Both the position numbers and the translations under genes were made by a program. From Apostichopus japonicus (Eukaryota; Echinodermata; Holothuroidea; Aspidochirotida; Stichopodidae): a DNA stretch of 60,000 bases. Each line of letters starts with the position of its first letter. Position 1 is the first letter of the stretch. Shown here in pieces: positions 1 through 12,734 of the stretch. The stretch is from positions 2,234,501 to 2,294,500 of the forward strand of contig NC_092573.1 of assembly GCF_037975245.1 (NCBI RefSeq), given 5' to 3'. The notes under the pieces were generated by a model that had not been told where the DNA came from, did not search any database, and saw nothing but the letters and a program-made list of their open reading frames with translations.

Positions 1-138
1 AACTACTTTATTCAGTCATTTTCCATTTCACTTTTATATTTCACGTTTTGCTTCAGAATTGAATAGATACGTTTGCGGAGCTTTTCACAAATATATTCAT
101 CTCAAAATTATGAAGGATATATGCTACATTCACTCATA

Positions 139-1095
139 CAGTAACTAGTAGTACTCAGTACTAGCGTTTAGTGTTCTGTGTAGCAAAGTTAACTTCGTAA
201 GCTTCTAGGTCCCCTAATTGGCAATGACCTTATAACTTTATAAAAATCCTCTTCACCGTTTTCGACAATATTTTCAGTTGTCACAGTTTGCTACTTCAGT
301 GAACTGGAAGCAACAAACAACCAACACGGTAGCGACATTGACAGAAACAACGATTGTATAAATACCAACGGGAATATCAAATACAAAACCACCAACAGCC
401 CTATCGCTACAACAACAGCGGCAGCGAATATAACTCCAACAACAGCATTTCAAAGTACAACACCAAAAACAATAGTAACAACGACACCAAATAAAACACC
501 AACAGCAATAGCAAGTACAACACCAAAAACAATATAGCAACAGCGCCACCTATGATAACACCAACAATAGCAACATAATTACAGCAACAACAGCAGCAAC
601 AACTGCAACAGCATTATCAACTAGCAACGATATCAGTAGTATTAATTGATTATCGCAATACATGCGTTCGATTGAAAAAGTCGAGATGCTCTCGGTAGTC
701 TGAAGAACGGTCGACGTCATCGAGAACGTTACAACTCGAATTGACTAAACGTTACTAGTTATTGGTGCCGACCAAGTGAATAGGTGTGAAACATTCTAAG
801 TCAAACAGAAAATTGGCAACTTACCGTATCAACTTGTCAGATGGTAAAAATGGTAAAACAGTTGACATTGCTATAGAAAAGTACACTACATGTATAAATA
901 CAAGAAAGTTTCCGTTACCAACAAAAGTAACATATTATAAGTAAAATCAGCTTGACTTGAAATTTTCAGTCAAAAGCACCAAATCAAACTGAAATTATTG
1001 CGTATTATAATCTCATCATTCCATTGAACCTACTATAAGAAAAGTTATTGTGATGAGAGAGATATTATGTAGATCTCTGGAGAAATCTCCATGGT
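139..1095. repeat. Segmental duplication, copy 1
   Basis: Nearly collinear with 12527-14297. Shared landmarks are AGTAGTACTCA near 147, GCAAAGTTAACTTCGT near 182, TTTTCAGTTGTCACAG near 271, the CAACAACAGC-type repeat, GAACGGTCGACGTCAT near 704, and GTAGATCTCTGGAGAAA near 1070. Relative to copy 2 it has about 320 extra bases between 720 and 1045 and lacks the retrotransposon insertion. Confidence 0.85.
245..718 (-). pseudogene. Degenerate hydrophobic repeat ORF, copy 1
   Basis: Minus-strand reading gives MTSTVLQTTESIS at 718, then Val/Ile/Leu/Gly/Ala-rich sequence, interrupted by frame changes and stops. It matches the better preserved copy near 13.4-14.25 kb. A frame change near 400 (GGGCTG against GGGGCTG in copy 2) breaks the C-terminal part. 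It may be a dead gene or a GTT/GCT-type repeat that happens to read hydrophobic. Confidence 0.35.
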
Positions 1096-1099
1096 TCAG

Positions 1100-3700
1100 A
1101 GATTAAACAATCATTAACTGATGGCATAAAAGACAAACGCGTTTAACCTCCACCCGCTCCTCCACCATTTCTATGAGTTTATAAGAGTCTATGAGTTTTT
1201 TCAAGAGCAAAAAAATGGGTAAAATTAAATTAAATTCTGAAATCAAAGCACAAGGCAAGTATGAAGACGTACACATGATCTGGTTATGCCGTACAACGCA
1301 AAGCGCCCTCACTTCTGCAAGGCTTCACTGCTGAAAGACAAGGGCGATACATTGTGTCAGCATTCTCCCTAGTTCAATGTCTATGGCTTCGACCCAGTTC
1401 TTCTTGTTTACCTGATTCTAACTCCACCTAGTGAACATTTCGTTGATTGGATAAGACATAATTCTAGCAAGTCGTCGGCAAAGTTAATACCACGATGTGC
1501 GTTCACGATAGGTGAATATTCCGTATGTTTGTGATGAGGTGATTGTCATCAAGAAAAGTATCCAAATTAATGCTACTGTCGTTGACCATATTTGGGTACT
1601 TTGAAGTTAAATTGAATTTGTTCACTTTTTTACGCCAGAAAGTATGACAAAGTGAGGAACTGCTGTATGTTTGGTTATGTCACGTAATGCATAGTTTAGT
1701 ACGTGATGGCTTGCTGAACAAATACTGTTAATTAGTAATATCATGCTGTAACATACGTCAATGATAAATATGTCATATTGCTTACATTGGTTCCCATGTC
1801 CCATGGTAAAGGTGTAACATTAACCAACTATATCATTATTTGAAAGTGAGACACTTTCTCAGGAAAATAAATAAACAAATATTTAATTCATGGATGAATG
1901 AGCTAGTAAATAAGTTTGAGAATGTTGGTTGATGTTTCTTCATTTATTATTTCTTTATTTGTTGCGAAGGGGTTCTTATTTGGTGGAGGGGAGGGGGTCA
2001 TGGTAGGGAAATTCATCGTCTTCTTTAAGATGAAACATTGTTTTAGTTCAACAATTTACCTCTTCACTTTCCTGTGGTACAATTGGTACGTTTGTTTAGC
2101 AATAGGGTATTTTACGACTACCATATGGTGGCTTACTCCTATTAGAGTCAGGAAAAGTGCCAAAAGCAGTAGGAGAACACTTTTTTCATATGTTATCAGT
2201 CAGGATCTATTTCTTTTTTCTTTTTGTGGCTTACATTTTGAAGAGCATGAATGAAAGTACATGTGGCGTAAAACGTGGGTCAATTGAGGCAATTTTAGAC
2301 CCCTCCAGGCATCTTAGGAGCAGCGAACGAAAATTGTTTACTACTGAGTGAAGAGGTTTTGTTTACGAGTGACGAAAAATTCAGGCTCTCATATCCCAAA
2401 AAATCTGCACGTTCATTCTCCGTCACGTATTTATATCTGTTAAACGTAAACTGAAGCTCAAACATTACATGCTCCCAGTATTTTATGAGCTGGTTGAGAA
2501 TGTGCGACTCAACACCGCCCCTCCATCCGTAACGACGTTCCTACACTCTTAGCGAAGACAATGGGGCTTTTGTTTGTCCACAAAGTATAATATCTAGGGT
2601 GATCAGTATTTGTAACGCGAACTTCTGAAGAACTAAGTCGTAGATGTAAGATATTTGTGTTCATTTTTTAATGTTTTTGTTGCAGTGTAAGATTCAAATG
2701 TCACAAGTCTGCGGGCCACGTAAAAAACAGAATTTGAGCCTAGCTGTAGGGTAGAAGCGACGTAAAGGAAGTGTGCTTCGATATTGGCTGAAAGCCAGTA
2801 ACCGCAAAAATTCAATTTTCATTCTTATCCTGTCTTTCTATATTTACTTCCTTTTAGTTATAGTATGTGCTGTTACGTGATGGTATAAGTTAGACAGCAG
2901 CACTGGAACGCTATATTTTCTACTTAATTTATCACAACTCTAAGTACTTTTCCTTTCATCTCTTTTGCAAAATTCACAACGTTTGTGTCACAAGCGTCAT
3001 CGATCGTTGAGTCTCCTTCACTCCTCCTCTAGTCTTACTCAACACTAACCCGAATACCAGCTGATACATCTCAGGTATCATGTCTATGATAGGATACTTT
3101 TAGAAGATTGTTAACGGTACGAGCAAGACATCTGACGCATAAGATTGTAATTGATGCATAACTTACCATAGATGACATTATCAAAAACATCAGTGCAAGT
3201 TTGTTGCATTCATGTTGCAGTAGTTGTGTCAACATTTAAGACTACTTCTAATTTTCAAGATGAAATTTGAAACTACGTAAGAAAAGACCAACCTTTTATC
3301 ACACCAGCGGGTCACAAACCTTCTTGCCCACGACTAAGGAACGTCCACGACGACACATCCACGACCCAACCAAGCACACCGTTTCAGAAAAAATGCATGT
3401 TACAACAACAAAATAACTAAACCGATCTCCGTCGACAAACTTCGAAACTGTAGACAAATTTGTTTCCGACGTCTGCAAAATCTCGCGACCCACCGAACAA
3501 TATTCGCCACCCACTTTTGGTTGGCGTCAAAATAGTTTTTCAAATAGTTAGACAGTCGGCCTACAACATGTAAGAGAGAAGAGAGAATTACTGAAATCTT
3601 GGCATCTTCTTTCTCCTCAGTCTTTTGGCAGGTATTGCCAAGATGACTATTTCGTTATTTGGGTAGATGTGTTCATTGATTATGTTTTTGAGAAGACTGT
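1100..3700. other. No gene recognised
   Basis: Short open frames only, none with splice signals and a convincing protein. A weak donor with a short leader-like reading on the minus strand near 3.17 kb (MFLIMSSM) has no partner of fitting phase. Confidence 0.5.
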
Positions 3701-3714
3701 CCGATTTTAAATTG

Positions 3715-4700
3715 ACTTCAGATCATATCACATAATACGACATGAGATCAAATCACATGGCATTACCTCACATGGCAAATGAAATCATATGACGCTACAT
3801 GATATATATATATATCACATGACAACATGACATTATCTACTATGGGATTTTCGATAGATTCGATTGAAAAGACCTTGATTGGAGTTTCAACTGGACATTT
3901 TAACCACATTTTCGTCGAATATGATATATCTACGATTATCTATCTAAAGGGGAATTGTGTTAACTTAACCAACAACAAATATAGAACAAATCGTTATCTA
4001 TAATTCATTGTGGATTTCATTTTTATTTCAATAATTTCTTTAAAGAATGTATTTATATGTAAATATATATTGATAGATATTAATTTGTGTGTTAAAGTCA
4101 CTAAAGTTCTTTTATTTTCTCGAGTTTTTTTTTAAAGAAAAAAATAAAAGCTAAGAAAAACGACAAATCGACAGATGTAAATATATTGCGAGCCAACTAA
4201 ACTAAAGATCGGGTTCAATACTATTAGCGATGATGTGGCATGCCAATAACTCTCAAAATAACACACAGTCTCTTCATTAGATTGTTTTGACATAGTAACA
4301 TAGCAACAGTTGATACACTATATTGGAAAAGATTAAAAGTAATTCAGAACAAAGGCTATCATTGTCTGTTAAATATTGGCACCACCGTTTCCTCCGTTGC
4401 CACCGGTTCCGGTGTTTAGGCCTCCTTTCTTTGTAGTAGCACCGTTTCCACCGAACGCGACACCTCAGTTAGAGACAATTTGCATTGGTTTGTTTTGGTC
4501 GCGGCTACCTCACCACCAAGTTGAACTTCAACTTATAAAAAAAGTTGTGCATTCCAAAGATATGTCTATTTTTAGATATGCATAAATCACCATGCAGGAT
4601 CTAGCATTACATAAAGGAAGTCCTCCCCTCCCCCCCCCCCCCCAGGATCGTTGAAACCGACTCCTCGAGAATGGGCTCATGCAAGGAAACCGTCCCTCTT
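3715..4700. repeat. Diverged tandem duplication, left copy
   Basis: The stretch 3840-4290 aligns with 5200-5640: GGGATTTTCGATA, CACATTTTCGTCGAATA, CTTAACCAACAACAA, TCGTTATCTATAATTCATTG and TGTAAATATATATTGATAG are shared. 4338-4372 aligns with about 6345-6380 (AAAGTAATTCA-AACAAAG). A poly-C tract and a gene A fragment follow in the same order as in the right copy. Confidence 0.75.
4378..4530 (-). pseudogene. Broken duplicate of gene A exon 2 (Gly/Asn-rich part)
   Basis: The minus strand reads RDQNKPMQIVSN, a stop, then GVAFGGNGATTKKGG and TGGNGGNGGA. Gene A has TQNKPNQVVSQ then GVAFGGNGATTNNGG in the same order. The in-frame stop and the loss of everything on both sides show a dead fragment of about 150 nt. 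It lies inside the left copy of the tandem duplication, so it is probably what remains of an extra gene A copy. Confidence 0.8.
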
Positions 4701-4959
4701 TAGAGGGCGTGCTAAATTAACTACTTTCAAATTTCCTGTTCATGATCATTGCTTAGTTAATGACTAGCATATTTGTTTCTGATGAACATTTCTTGAAGGT
4801 ACGTACATTTTAGGCTTCGGAAGTAACATGGTCTGATTTATCTAGAGATGGAAACACTCTTAGAAACATATGTAATGGGATTTGTTGGAATCCCCTTTGG
4901 TCGCATTGTTTGAAAGAATCTTGATACTGATTGGTGGGTTTTCAAACTTCCCCAAAAAT

Positions 4960-6500
4960 ATCACATTAAAACACAATATTTCATATGGCATCACATAATA
5001 TAACACAACATGACATAACATGATATGAGATCATATTATAAAACTTGCCATGAGATCACATCATATGGAATGACATCACATGATATACATCAGATGACCA
5101 CACACCAAATGGGACCATAGGACGTCACATTAAATGACATGACATGGGACCATAGGACATCACATGTTATGATATGACATGAGATCATAAGATTATCTCC
5201 TAGGATTTTCGATAAATTCGATTCGAAGGACCTGCGTTGGGGTTTTCGACTGGACATTTTTACCACATTTTCATCGAATAGGATATATTTACGATTATCT
5301 GCCAGAAGGGAAATGTGCCAACTTAACCAACAACAACATTAGAACGAATCGTTATCTATAATTCATTGTGGTTTTCAATTTTATTTCAATATTTCCATTA
5401 AAAAATGTATAGATATGTAAATATATATTGATAGATATTGATATGTGTATGAAAGTCACTAATGTTCTTTTCTTTTCTTGAGTTTGTTTCTTGAAAAGAA
5501 GAAAAACAAAGCTTAGAAAATCGACAGATGTAAATATATTGTGAGCCAACTAAACTAAGAATGGGTTTAATACTATTAGCGATGATTAGGCATGAAAATA
5601 ACTCTCAAAGTAACCCACAGATTAGTCTCTTCATTAGTTTGAAAATTTGAGCCACAAATTGAAATTTGACATGCATTGTATGTTCTGAAGTCAGACTGTT
5701 TAAATTTATCCCCGGAAACAAAATGATAACTCGAATTAAGTTGTCATCATTTTTTAAGCTATTTATGTATATTGCTCACTATTCCCATAAAGTAAGACAG
5801 AAGGTATATTCATTGTTTTAATGAAACTCTTTAAGTCTTTAAGAGAATATAAATCTTCATTTATTAATTTGTTAGTAATCATACCCGTATAATTACAGCA
5901 AGTATTATCTGCGCTAAAATTTCTTACAACAACCCATCACCCTAAGAGTTCACTTTTTGAGTGATATGTAATCATTTCCCCTCGAGTACCTCTCTCGAGG
6001 ACAGTATGCTATATAGTCTTTCAAGCAGTCTTGACATTCTAACTCTGCGCTCATTATGTTCATTCTCTAAAAGCTAAGTTTGCTTATTTGTCACTCTTGT
6101 GACTTAAAGATGGAGTACCATCTGTTTCATAATCCTATGGTTTCAACATCATGTAACAATGACGACACATAATGTTACTGTTCGTCACATAGTATCATGG
6201 TTTACATCACCGTATCACACAGTGTACGCCTAAGCCGTACAGCCGCACAGACTACACAGATATCTGGATACTTTAGAGTTAAATATAATTGGACAACATA
6301 TGGTACTCTTACTTGGAAAGAGGGAAGTATTTTCCTTTATGAAAATTCAAAGTAATTCACAACAAAGAATATCATTGTGAGCTACACTGTGATATCGAAG
6401 CAGTTATATGTAAGGTCGTCACTTCCTTACAGATCCTTCAACCCCCCTCTCCCCCCCCCCGCCTCTTCATCCAGGTTCACTTGAACGTTCTTTCAATGGG
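4960..6500. repeat. Diverged tandem duplication, right copy
   Basis: Partner of 3715-4700, about 1.36 kb away. It carries about 700 bp (5650-6345) that the left copy lacks. Near its start (4970-5210) is a degenerate ACATGACATCACATGATAT-type simple repeat, also seen in shorter form at 3730-3840. Confidence 0.7.
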
Positions 6501-6604
6501 TCCAAAGGGGTCTTCCGTTTAATTCTCTGAAGAGTCTTCTTTTCTAGCTTATACCCATTGAAAATACATGTGATCTGAGTAGCATGCGCAAGGAATATCA
6601 TTTC

Positions 6605-6610
6605 TTTATT
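6605..6610 (-). terminator. Candidate poly(A) signal of gene A
   Basis: AATAAA on the minus strand lies about 375 nt beyond the stop codon. It is the nearest perfect hexamer I noticed; the cleavage site is not proven. Confidence 0.3.
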
Positions 6611-6983
6611 CCATTCGTAGCTATATAGAGGTTCTGTTTCTTCATTATCTCATATTTATACATCTTGAAATATTCTGCTCTCTTTAGTGCTTCAATTTAA
6701 CTGTTTCACTACAAATTTCCATCACATGTTGTGAACAGTGCTCGATGTATGTTACTTTGGAAAAGGAAGCATGGACAGTGCTCCTGATGACAGCATGGTA
6801 AGTTCCCCCTTTGCATTTGCCTACATTACATAACAAGTTCTTAATAATATGAAATGGCCACGTCGTGTGTTATGAATGAACAACATTCCCCGAGCCTTGT
6901 TAATGCGCATGTGTAAGTCGCGAAAGATGTAAATTCATGTCTTTGAGTACCTCAACGGAAAGAATGTGTAGTATACCACAGTC

Positions 6984-7466
6984 TCACACCGCAGCAGCAC
7001 TCGCCGCGGAAGTAGCCAACAGTTTCTTTGCAGCTAGCACACCAACACCGAACACCACCGCAACACCTGCCGCAGATGCACTTACTGCGATTCCTGTTTT
7101 CGTCGTTGCGTCTAGTGATTGATGGTCGGAGGGAGGTTGTTCAAAGGGAAATGGGATGTCCCCTCTACCAGTCACCACTACACGGTCAGTTGAAAACATT
7201 GCTGTCGTTGCGTCGGTCGATAAAGGAAAGGTCGTTCCATCTGTGCTTCCGGTGGCCATTCTAGATGCCATGCCCATGGCAGTAATTATATCGGTGGTGG
7301 CATCTACGGTGGTGTAATCGTAACTGCTAGATACGAGAGAGCTAATTTCTGATACTGAATAACTTCCTGAATCTTCCTCCTCAGACGACTCGCTCTCTTC
7401 CGGTTCTGCTGATTCAGATTCAGATTCAGACTCAGACTCAGATGCTGCAGCTGGTGCTGGTTCCAT

Positions 7467-7502
<36 letters not shown>

Positions 7503-8122
7503 TTCCTCCTCATCCTCCTCCACTTCAGACTCACTAGATTCACTAATTGACGGACCTCCTCCTGTTTGTTGCTGTTGACCCCCATTTTGTTGTCCTCGAT
7601 TTGGAGTGATGTCAATGCTTTCGCTGTCGCCGTCGCTGTCACTGTCGCTATCACCACCGCCTAAAACTCTAGCAATGTTTGGTCTACGCCTCCTCTGTGG
7701 TGCCGCAGCTTGACCGCGACCATTTGTTCTTTCTTCTTCTTCTTCTTCGCTACTTTCTGATGACGTCACACGACGACCACCTCCGTTACCACCATTGTTC
7801 CCTTCATTGGCACCACCGTTTCCGCCATTACCGCCACCGTTTCCTCCGTTGTTTTGGCCTCCATTGTTAGTAGTAGCACCATTTCCACCGAAGGCGACAC
7901 CTCCCTGAGAGACAACTTGATTTGGTTTGTTTTGGGTGCGGCGTCGAGCTGGTTGATAACTTCCATCTTCGCTATCACTGCTGTAAGTCCTTACATTACC
8001 CCCTCCTCTATTTCTGCTTATACGAGCTGGCCTGTTAAAGTTGCCTTCTTCACTGCTGCTGTCGCTGCTGCTGCTATCTCCATCACACATATGGATGAGG
8101 ATTACTACCAACGCCAAGGATG
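6984..8122 (-). CDS. Gene A exon 2 (ectodomain, membrane helix, stop)
   Basis: A strong acceptor (pyrimidine tract TTGTTTTTCCTTGCTTCCTCAG) ends at 8123, just before the exon. The exon opens CA TCC TTG GCG, so phase 1 is needed from exon 1. The stop TGA lies at 6984-6986. The open frame runs upstream of the acceptor to 8240, but that stretch is intron by the splice signal. The poly-Glu, Ser-Glu and Ser-Asp runs are coded by GAG/GAA and TCN/GAY repeats, so length variation between alleles is likely. Confidence 0.75.
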
Positions 8123-10814
8123 CTGAGGAAGCAAGGAAAAACAATTCATAAAATGAAAGAACAAATCTGACAGAATTTTTTATTAAAGAAAACGAAATAA
8201 AGAACATACTGATACTTGTATGTGTCTCTCTGTCCCTCACATTTTCCGGTGGGGGTTTGTTTTATTGCGTAGTACAGTCACAGTACACCTGTCAAAATGA
8301 ACAACATCACCTAACCAAACGACGGAATGATCATAAGGCTAATTCACTTCGACGACGTAAAGAATCTTGAAGATACACACTAGTTGGTAGCGATGGGATA
8401 CAGTAAGCTGTCATATGACACATGGAATGTGATGGGGTTGGGTGTTATGGAAAACGAAGAAATAAACGATACTAATTCATAATATATTATATTCAATAGT
8501 GATATTGATACCATTTACTAACTAAATTACGTTTTTGATGCAACAAATGATAATGCCTGCGTAGCGACAAAGTCATCTATGGGTAAAATTGTCCAAAAAA
8601 AATCACGAACGAAAACAGAAATGTTGCATAAACACAGGAATATAATTTATTTGGTAAACTTGTTTTTTCCCCTTTTCCTCAGATATTTAGTTGTTAAGGT
8701 TCTTCCCAGTTTGTCACTGTGTATATTTTTTAATCAATGTGAATCTAGTCAATCTATTATTATTTAAAAAAAAACATTGGATGGTTTCCAGGATATTTGT
8801 TTCGTTCTATGTATTGCGGGGAACCGTCGTTGCGTCCACCTATGTGTCTTCACATCAGCGTGATGTCATTAAGACACTTACTCTATACCGACCTTTTGTT
8901 TAATTTATAGTTTATTTCAATTTATTAAACTAAAAAATTACAACGGTTATAAAAAGAGGTTTTGCGGAGCAACATTGGGTGTAACGTATCAGCATGAAGT
9001 CATGAAACCGAAACGGATATGATTAAGATACGTTAACGGTCGATTCCGCACTAGGCCATCAGTGGCATGTCAATGGCGATGAGCAAATTACTGCAACGTC
9101 AAACGGATGTAAGACATTTGGTTAATTAAATTAAGTTTCAAAAGATGTTTGGCTGTAGTAATGGTTGGTGGAACAGCTGCAGGTAAATATTCTCCACGAG
9201 AGCTGCGGTACATGGCGAATGAATACAAAAGGTGTTTATATTATTTAGCTATGTTAACTATATACAACGCTTCTCTTCCCTTCAGGTAAACTTAATGTCT
9301 TTACAGCTACTATCAGTGCCAGCGGAACAGGGGGTACATGGTACACGTGCCCCCTCCAACACATATTTTGAAAATCCTGAGACAACTTGCACATTTTCAG
9401 AAATATAAGAAGTGCCTGTTTGTTAATAAAAAAAAAGTATACCAATATGATCACCCCCACTCCCCTCCCCCTGCACCTTCTCCACCTATAAGTATTCAAT
9501 CCTTATCTGTCGCCCCTGTACGCTTTTACGTTTTTCATCTAATATAAGAATGTGTAAATAATTAATTGAGCAATTATTGGCCATAATTGTAGGCCCATAG
9601 GTATAGGTAGATACAGTATCATAAAATGGTAAGTAATGAATTGTAGTTTAGTCCTGGTACCACCGAACGGAGGTCTAAGACATAGTAGGCTAGGCCTGGT
9701 ATCACCAAATGGGTTTGTATGTTCAAGGCAAAGTGTTTGTATTGTCTTTTTAATGTACAAAACAAACACTTTCTATCAAGATTTAAGCATCTTTTCCACT
9801 CAACTAATGAAAAATGAAATTTAACGTGCATTTATAAAGAAGAGATTGTGAAGTTAACGCTGCCACTGCAAACAACCACTGGAAAAACGATACTTGGATT
9901 TATGTCACAGATCGGAAACAAGGTTTGTTGAAAACGATACAGAAATATTGCAAGTTTCAAATGGTCAAAGCATGAAATTGAATATTGACACTATTTATGG
10001 ATATTGACGATATTTTTAATTATTTTTCTGATACCATCTGACTATTTGGCCATATAGCACATTCTGACTATATGGTGACGTCACGTAGCGAAATGTACGT
10101 TACGTACGGTAATGTATGTCACAGCAGCTTGCTGTGTCGACATGTAAGTTTTCCATCACGCAAAATAAATGGGCGTTTATAACAAGAAGGTAAAATTATG
10201 TTGTTCATGCGGTTAGCTACATTAATGTAACGAAAGTTACTCTCAAATTCTTAACATCCATAAGCAAAGTTCAATACATATATTTATCCTGGTAAGTCTT
10301 ACAATTCATGCGTATAGGAATCTGAGCGCGGAGATTGCTATCATTAGCGATTGCAAATATTTATAAGGAAGAGCTGAGAAATGTTTGGCTCTTTCCAATT
10401 TTTGGTATATTTTGTTATGTACTTCGACATTTTGTTATACAAGAAAAGATTGCATTTCAGCAGTTCGACATTTCAGTACACTTTGAAAAATTATATCAAA
10501 GGTCAAAGGGCAAAATGATATATATGTTACATTATTATATTGCACCGTAGTTGCAGGTTATACCTGAAGAAAAATGCTAAAATAAATAATTTGAACAAAA
10601 TAATTAAAGAATAACTAAGACATGGACGATATTTAATGGACAATGCATAACAGTTCAAAGGTGAAATGAGAAATTAGCTACTTTACTGAATATGAAAATT
10701 TATAATTATGTCGACCTTTTAGACAAGAAAGTATTTTAAATCAATAATAATAAAAAGAATAAAGAAACATAAAATAATATAGACGAACTTACCTAATGCT
10801 ACATGTAGCTTCAT
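6984..10814 (-). CDS. Gene A: acidic Ser/Glu-rich, Gly/Asn-rich single-pass membrane protein (two exons)
   Basis: The proposed CDS joins 10793-10814 (exon 1) to 6984-8122 (exon 2), giving 386 residues. The N-terminus starts MKLHVALASLALVVILIHMC and reads as a signal peptide built across the splice junction. After it come SSSSDSSSEE, an Arg/Asn segment, a Gly/Asn block (about residues 80-125), SSESSEEEEEE, SDSDSDGDSES, a run of more than 15 Glu, a second (SE)n block, a Thr-rich stretch, and a C-terminal Ala/Gly/Val membrane helix followed by KK and a short Ala/Ser tail. I recognise no folded domain. Composition and topology resemble acidic biomineralisation membrane proteins of the echinoderm P16 type and the SD-repeats of vertebrate phosphophoryn; this is analogy, not homology. 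The exon 2 frame is open for over 1.1 kb. Fragments of a duplicated copy lie at about 4.4 kb. The join is inferred, and extra exons cannot be excluded. Confidence 0.7.
8123..10792 (-). other. Gene A intron, about 2.7 kb
   Basis: The stretch between the two exons is AT-rich and full of stops on both strands. I see no second gene or clear transposon here. A TGACGTCA octamer sits at 10076-10083. Confidence 0.55.
10793..10814 (-). CDS. Gene A exon 1 (signal-peptide start)
   Basis: On the minus strand this 22-nt coding piece reads ATG AAG CTA CAT GTA GCA TTA G and is followed directly by a GTAAGT donor. It ends in phase 1, as exon 2 requires, and the fused protein has a typical signal peptide. 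It is the best candidate I found upstream of exon 2; the 5' UTR boundary is unknown. Confidence 0.62.
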
Positions 10815-12520
10815 TTTGAAGTGCTGATGATAACACGAAAGCTTAGATCGCTTCTCACAAATCCAGTATTCTCAAAAAATGATCGTTCAAATTTCTTCTT
10901 TAATCTCGACTAAGAATACAAGACTGAACTGACAGATCCCATCTCTTGCCATGGCATTTTGTAGGGTCATGTTGAAAGAATTAATAGTTACCATGGGAAC
11001 CAGGAAGCAGTAAATTACGAGTGTAATGAAGCTACCTGGCACTGTAACCTGTTAGTTCACGAGACACGGAGATTGGCACATCCTGTTCAACTATTCAATG
11101 ACGTCACACACCCCTTGATAAACTTTCCCATGGCCCACTTCCTTTATAAAAACTCACGGGCAACAAGACGTGAGGAAAACAGTGTCATAGAAATTAAACC
11201 TTAAGGATTCAATGTTTGTTTTGATACTATGGAATATAAGCAAAAAAATAAATCAAAAATAGGTTCGATGGCCTAGCCTTTTGCCTACCGTGTGTACTCA
11301 CGATATAAATGGAAGGTAGTACACCATTGAAGAACGTACATTCATCACGCTGACAACAGAATTGCAGAATTGTGATTATCTGGGAGTAGAACACCGACAG
11401 ACGACGAAAGACTCTTTGCGGTTTCTTAAAACCCTCTGTCTATGTAGAAATGGTACGAAATCTTTTATCTCTTTCAGCACAGCACACATACAAAATATTG
11501 ACCATAAAAATATGTTCAAAGTTATTTACATGGATTCATACATCAATATCAATCCGCCAGCAGATCGCTCGAAGAAGTTTCATCGTGATATGAAGGCTCT
11601 GAAACTATCCATACCCCACTTCCTCCTGTCAAACTGCCCCCTCCCCGGTCCCCCTTTCTTCGGTCCTCTGGACATCTCACCTCTCTACACCAAGTATTTA
11701 GCGATCTGACGTCTCATAGCTCGGAAATTCGAAGTGGCGGGTAACGAAGATCAATGTTTGTGGAGGGATGGGAGAGGGGACAGGTGCGATACATACCAGG
11801 CCGGTTCAGTGATATAGGTGGTAACAATATGTAATCTCATTTTCATAATATTCTCAACAAGAGGGAAGACTTCAAAAAGGGACCCAGTGGCATAATTGTT
11901 CAGGGATTGCGAATTGGCTCTTCAGGTCATTGTATAGATAACATATAATTACGTACGCTAGCATATAGTTTTAAGCCAGTTCAGTCTTACGAAAATCACA
12001 GATTCCCTCAATCAGTCTATTCGATCTTACTACAGAGTTTATCTTCATTATCCAAACAACACTTTTGAACATCAGAACACGACAAATCACTCTTAAGAAC
12101 ATGACATACAATTACAATTTTCGGAATGGTACCCATTATGGGCTCATTACAGTCATTTTCAAGGTTAGCCCGTCAACTTGAAAACAATACGACTAGTGTA
12201 ACAAATTTTCATATGAGATATTATGAACGGAAATTCTCAACTTCTAGGCAGGAAAGTGAAATATTAACACGATTTTTTGTTTTTGGCTTATTAGGGAAGG
12301 GGGGGGGGGGAGAGAAAACATCTCAAAATTCATTAACCTCATTGTATGGAGAATGGTTCGGAATGTCATGATCGGTTAGGAGAGCTGATTAGTTGATTGG
12401 ACCAGACGACAATGGAGATTCAAATGATGTTTACCATAGTAGAGGATAGGGTCAGTCGCAGTAAAACTATTTAAGTTCAAATACATTTAACTCGGCTGCT
12501 CACTGCCACATAGTCGACAT
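10815..12520. other. Upstream region of gene A, no gene recognised
   Basis: Contains the likely promoter side of gene A. A TATA-like TTTATAAAGG on the minus strand lies near 11.15 kb and a TGACGTCA octamer at 11099-11106. No initiator can be assigned. A run of 12 G is at 12299-12310. Confidence 0.35.
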
Positions 12521-12734
12521 TCAAACAGTCAACAGTAGTACTCAATACTAGCTTTTGGTGAACCGTGTAGCAAAGTTAACTTCGTTAGCTTCCAGTTCCC
12601 CTTATTGACCCCAGTTCCCCTTATTGAGACTGTTCTTTTTACGTGTTCTTAAATCTTATGGGGTCAGTGCAAATGTTTTGACAAACTTTTATCGTGCAAT
12701 TATAGAAAGCATTTTAACTACTATACATTTTAGT

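Noticed and set aside
824-884. Leader-like minus-strand reading MSTVLPFLPSDK with a GTAAGT donor
   Set aside because: The peptide is not a convincing signal sequence, the segment is absent from the other duplicate, and the downstream ORF is broken.
8123-8240. In-frame upstream extension of gene A exon 2 with a Met start
   Set aside because: A strong pyrimidine tract and CAG acceptor sit in it, and the spliced leader from 10814 gives a better signal peptide.
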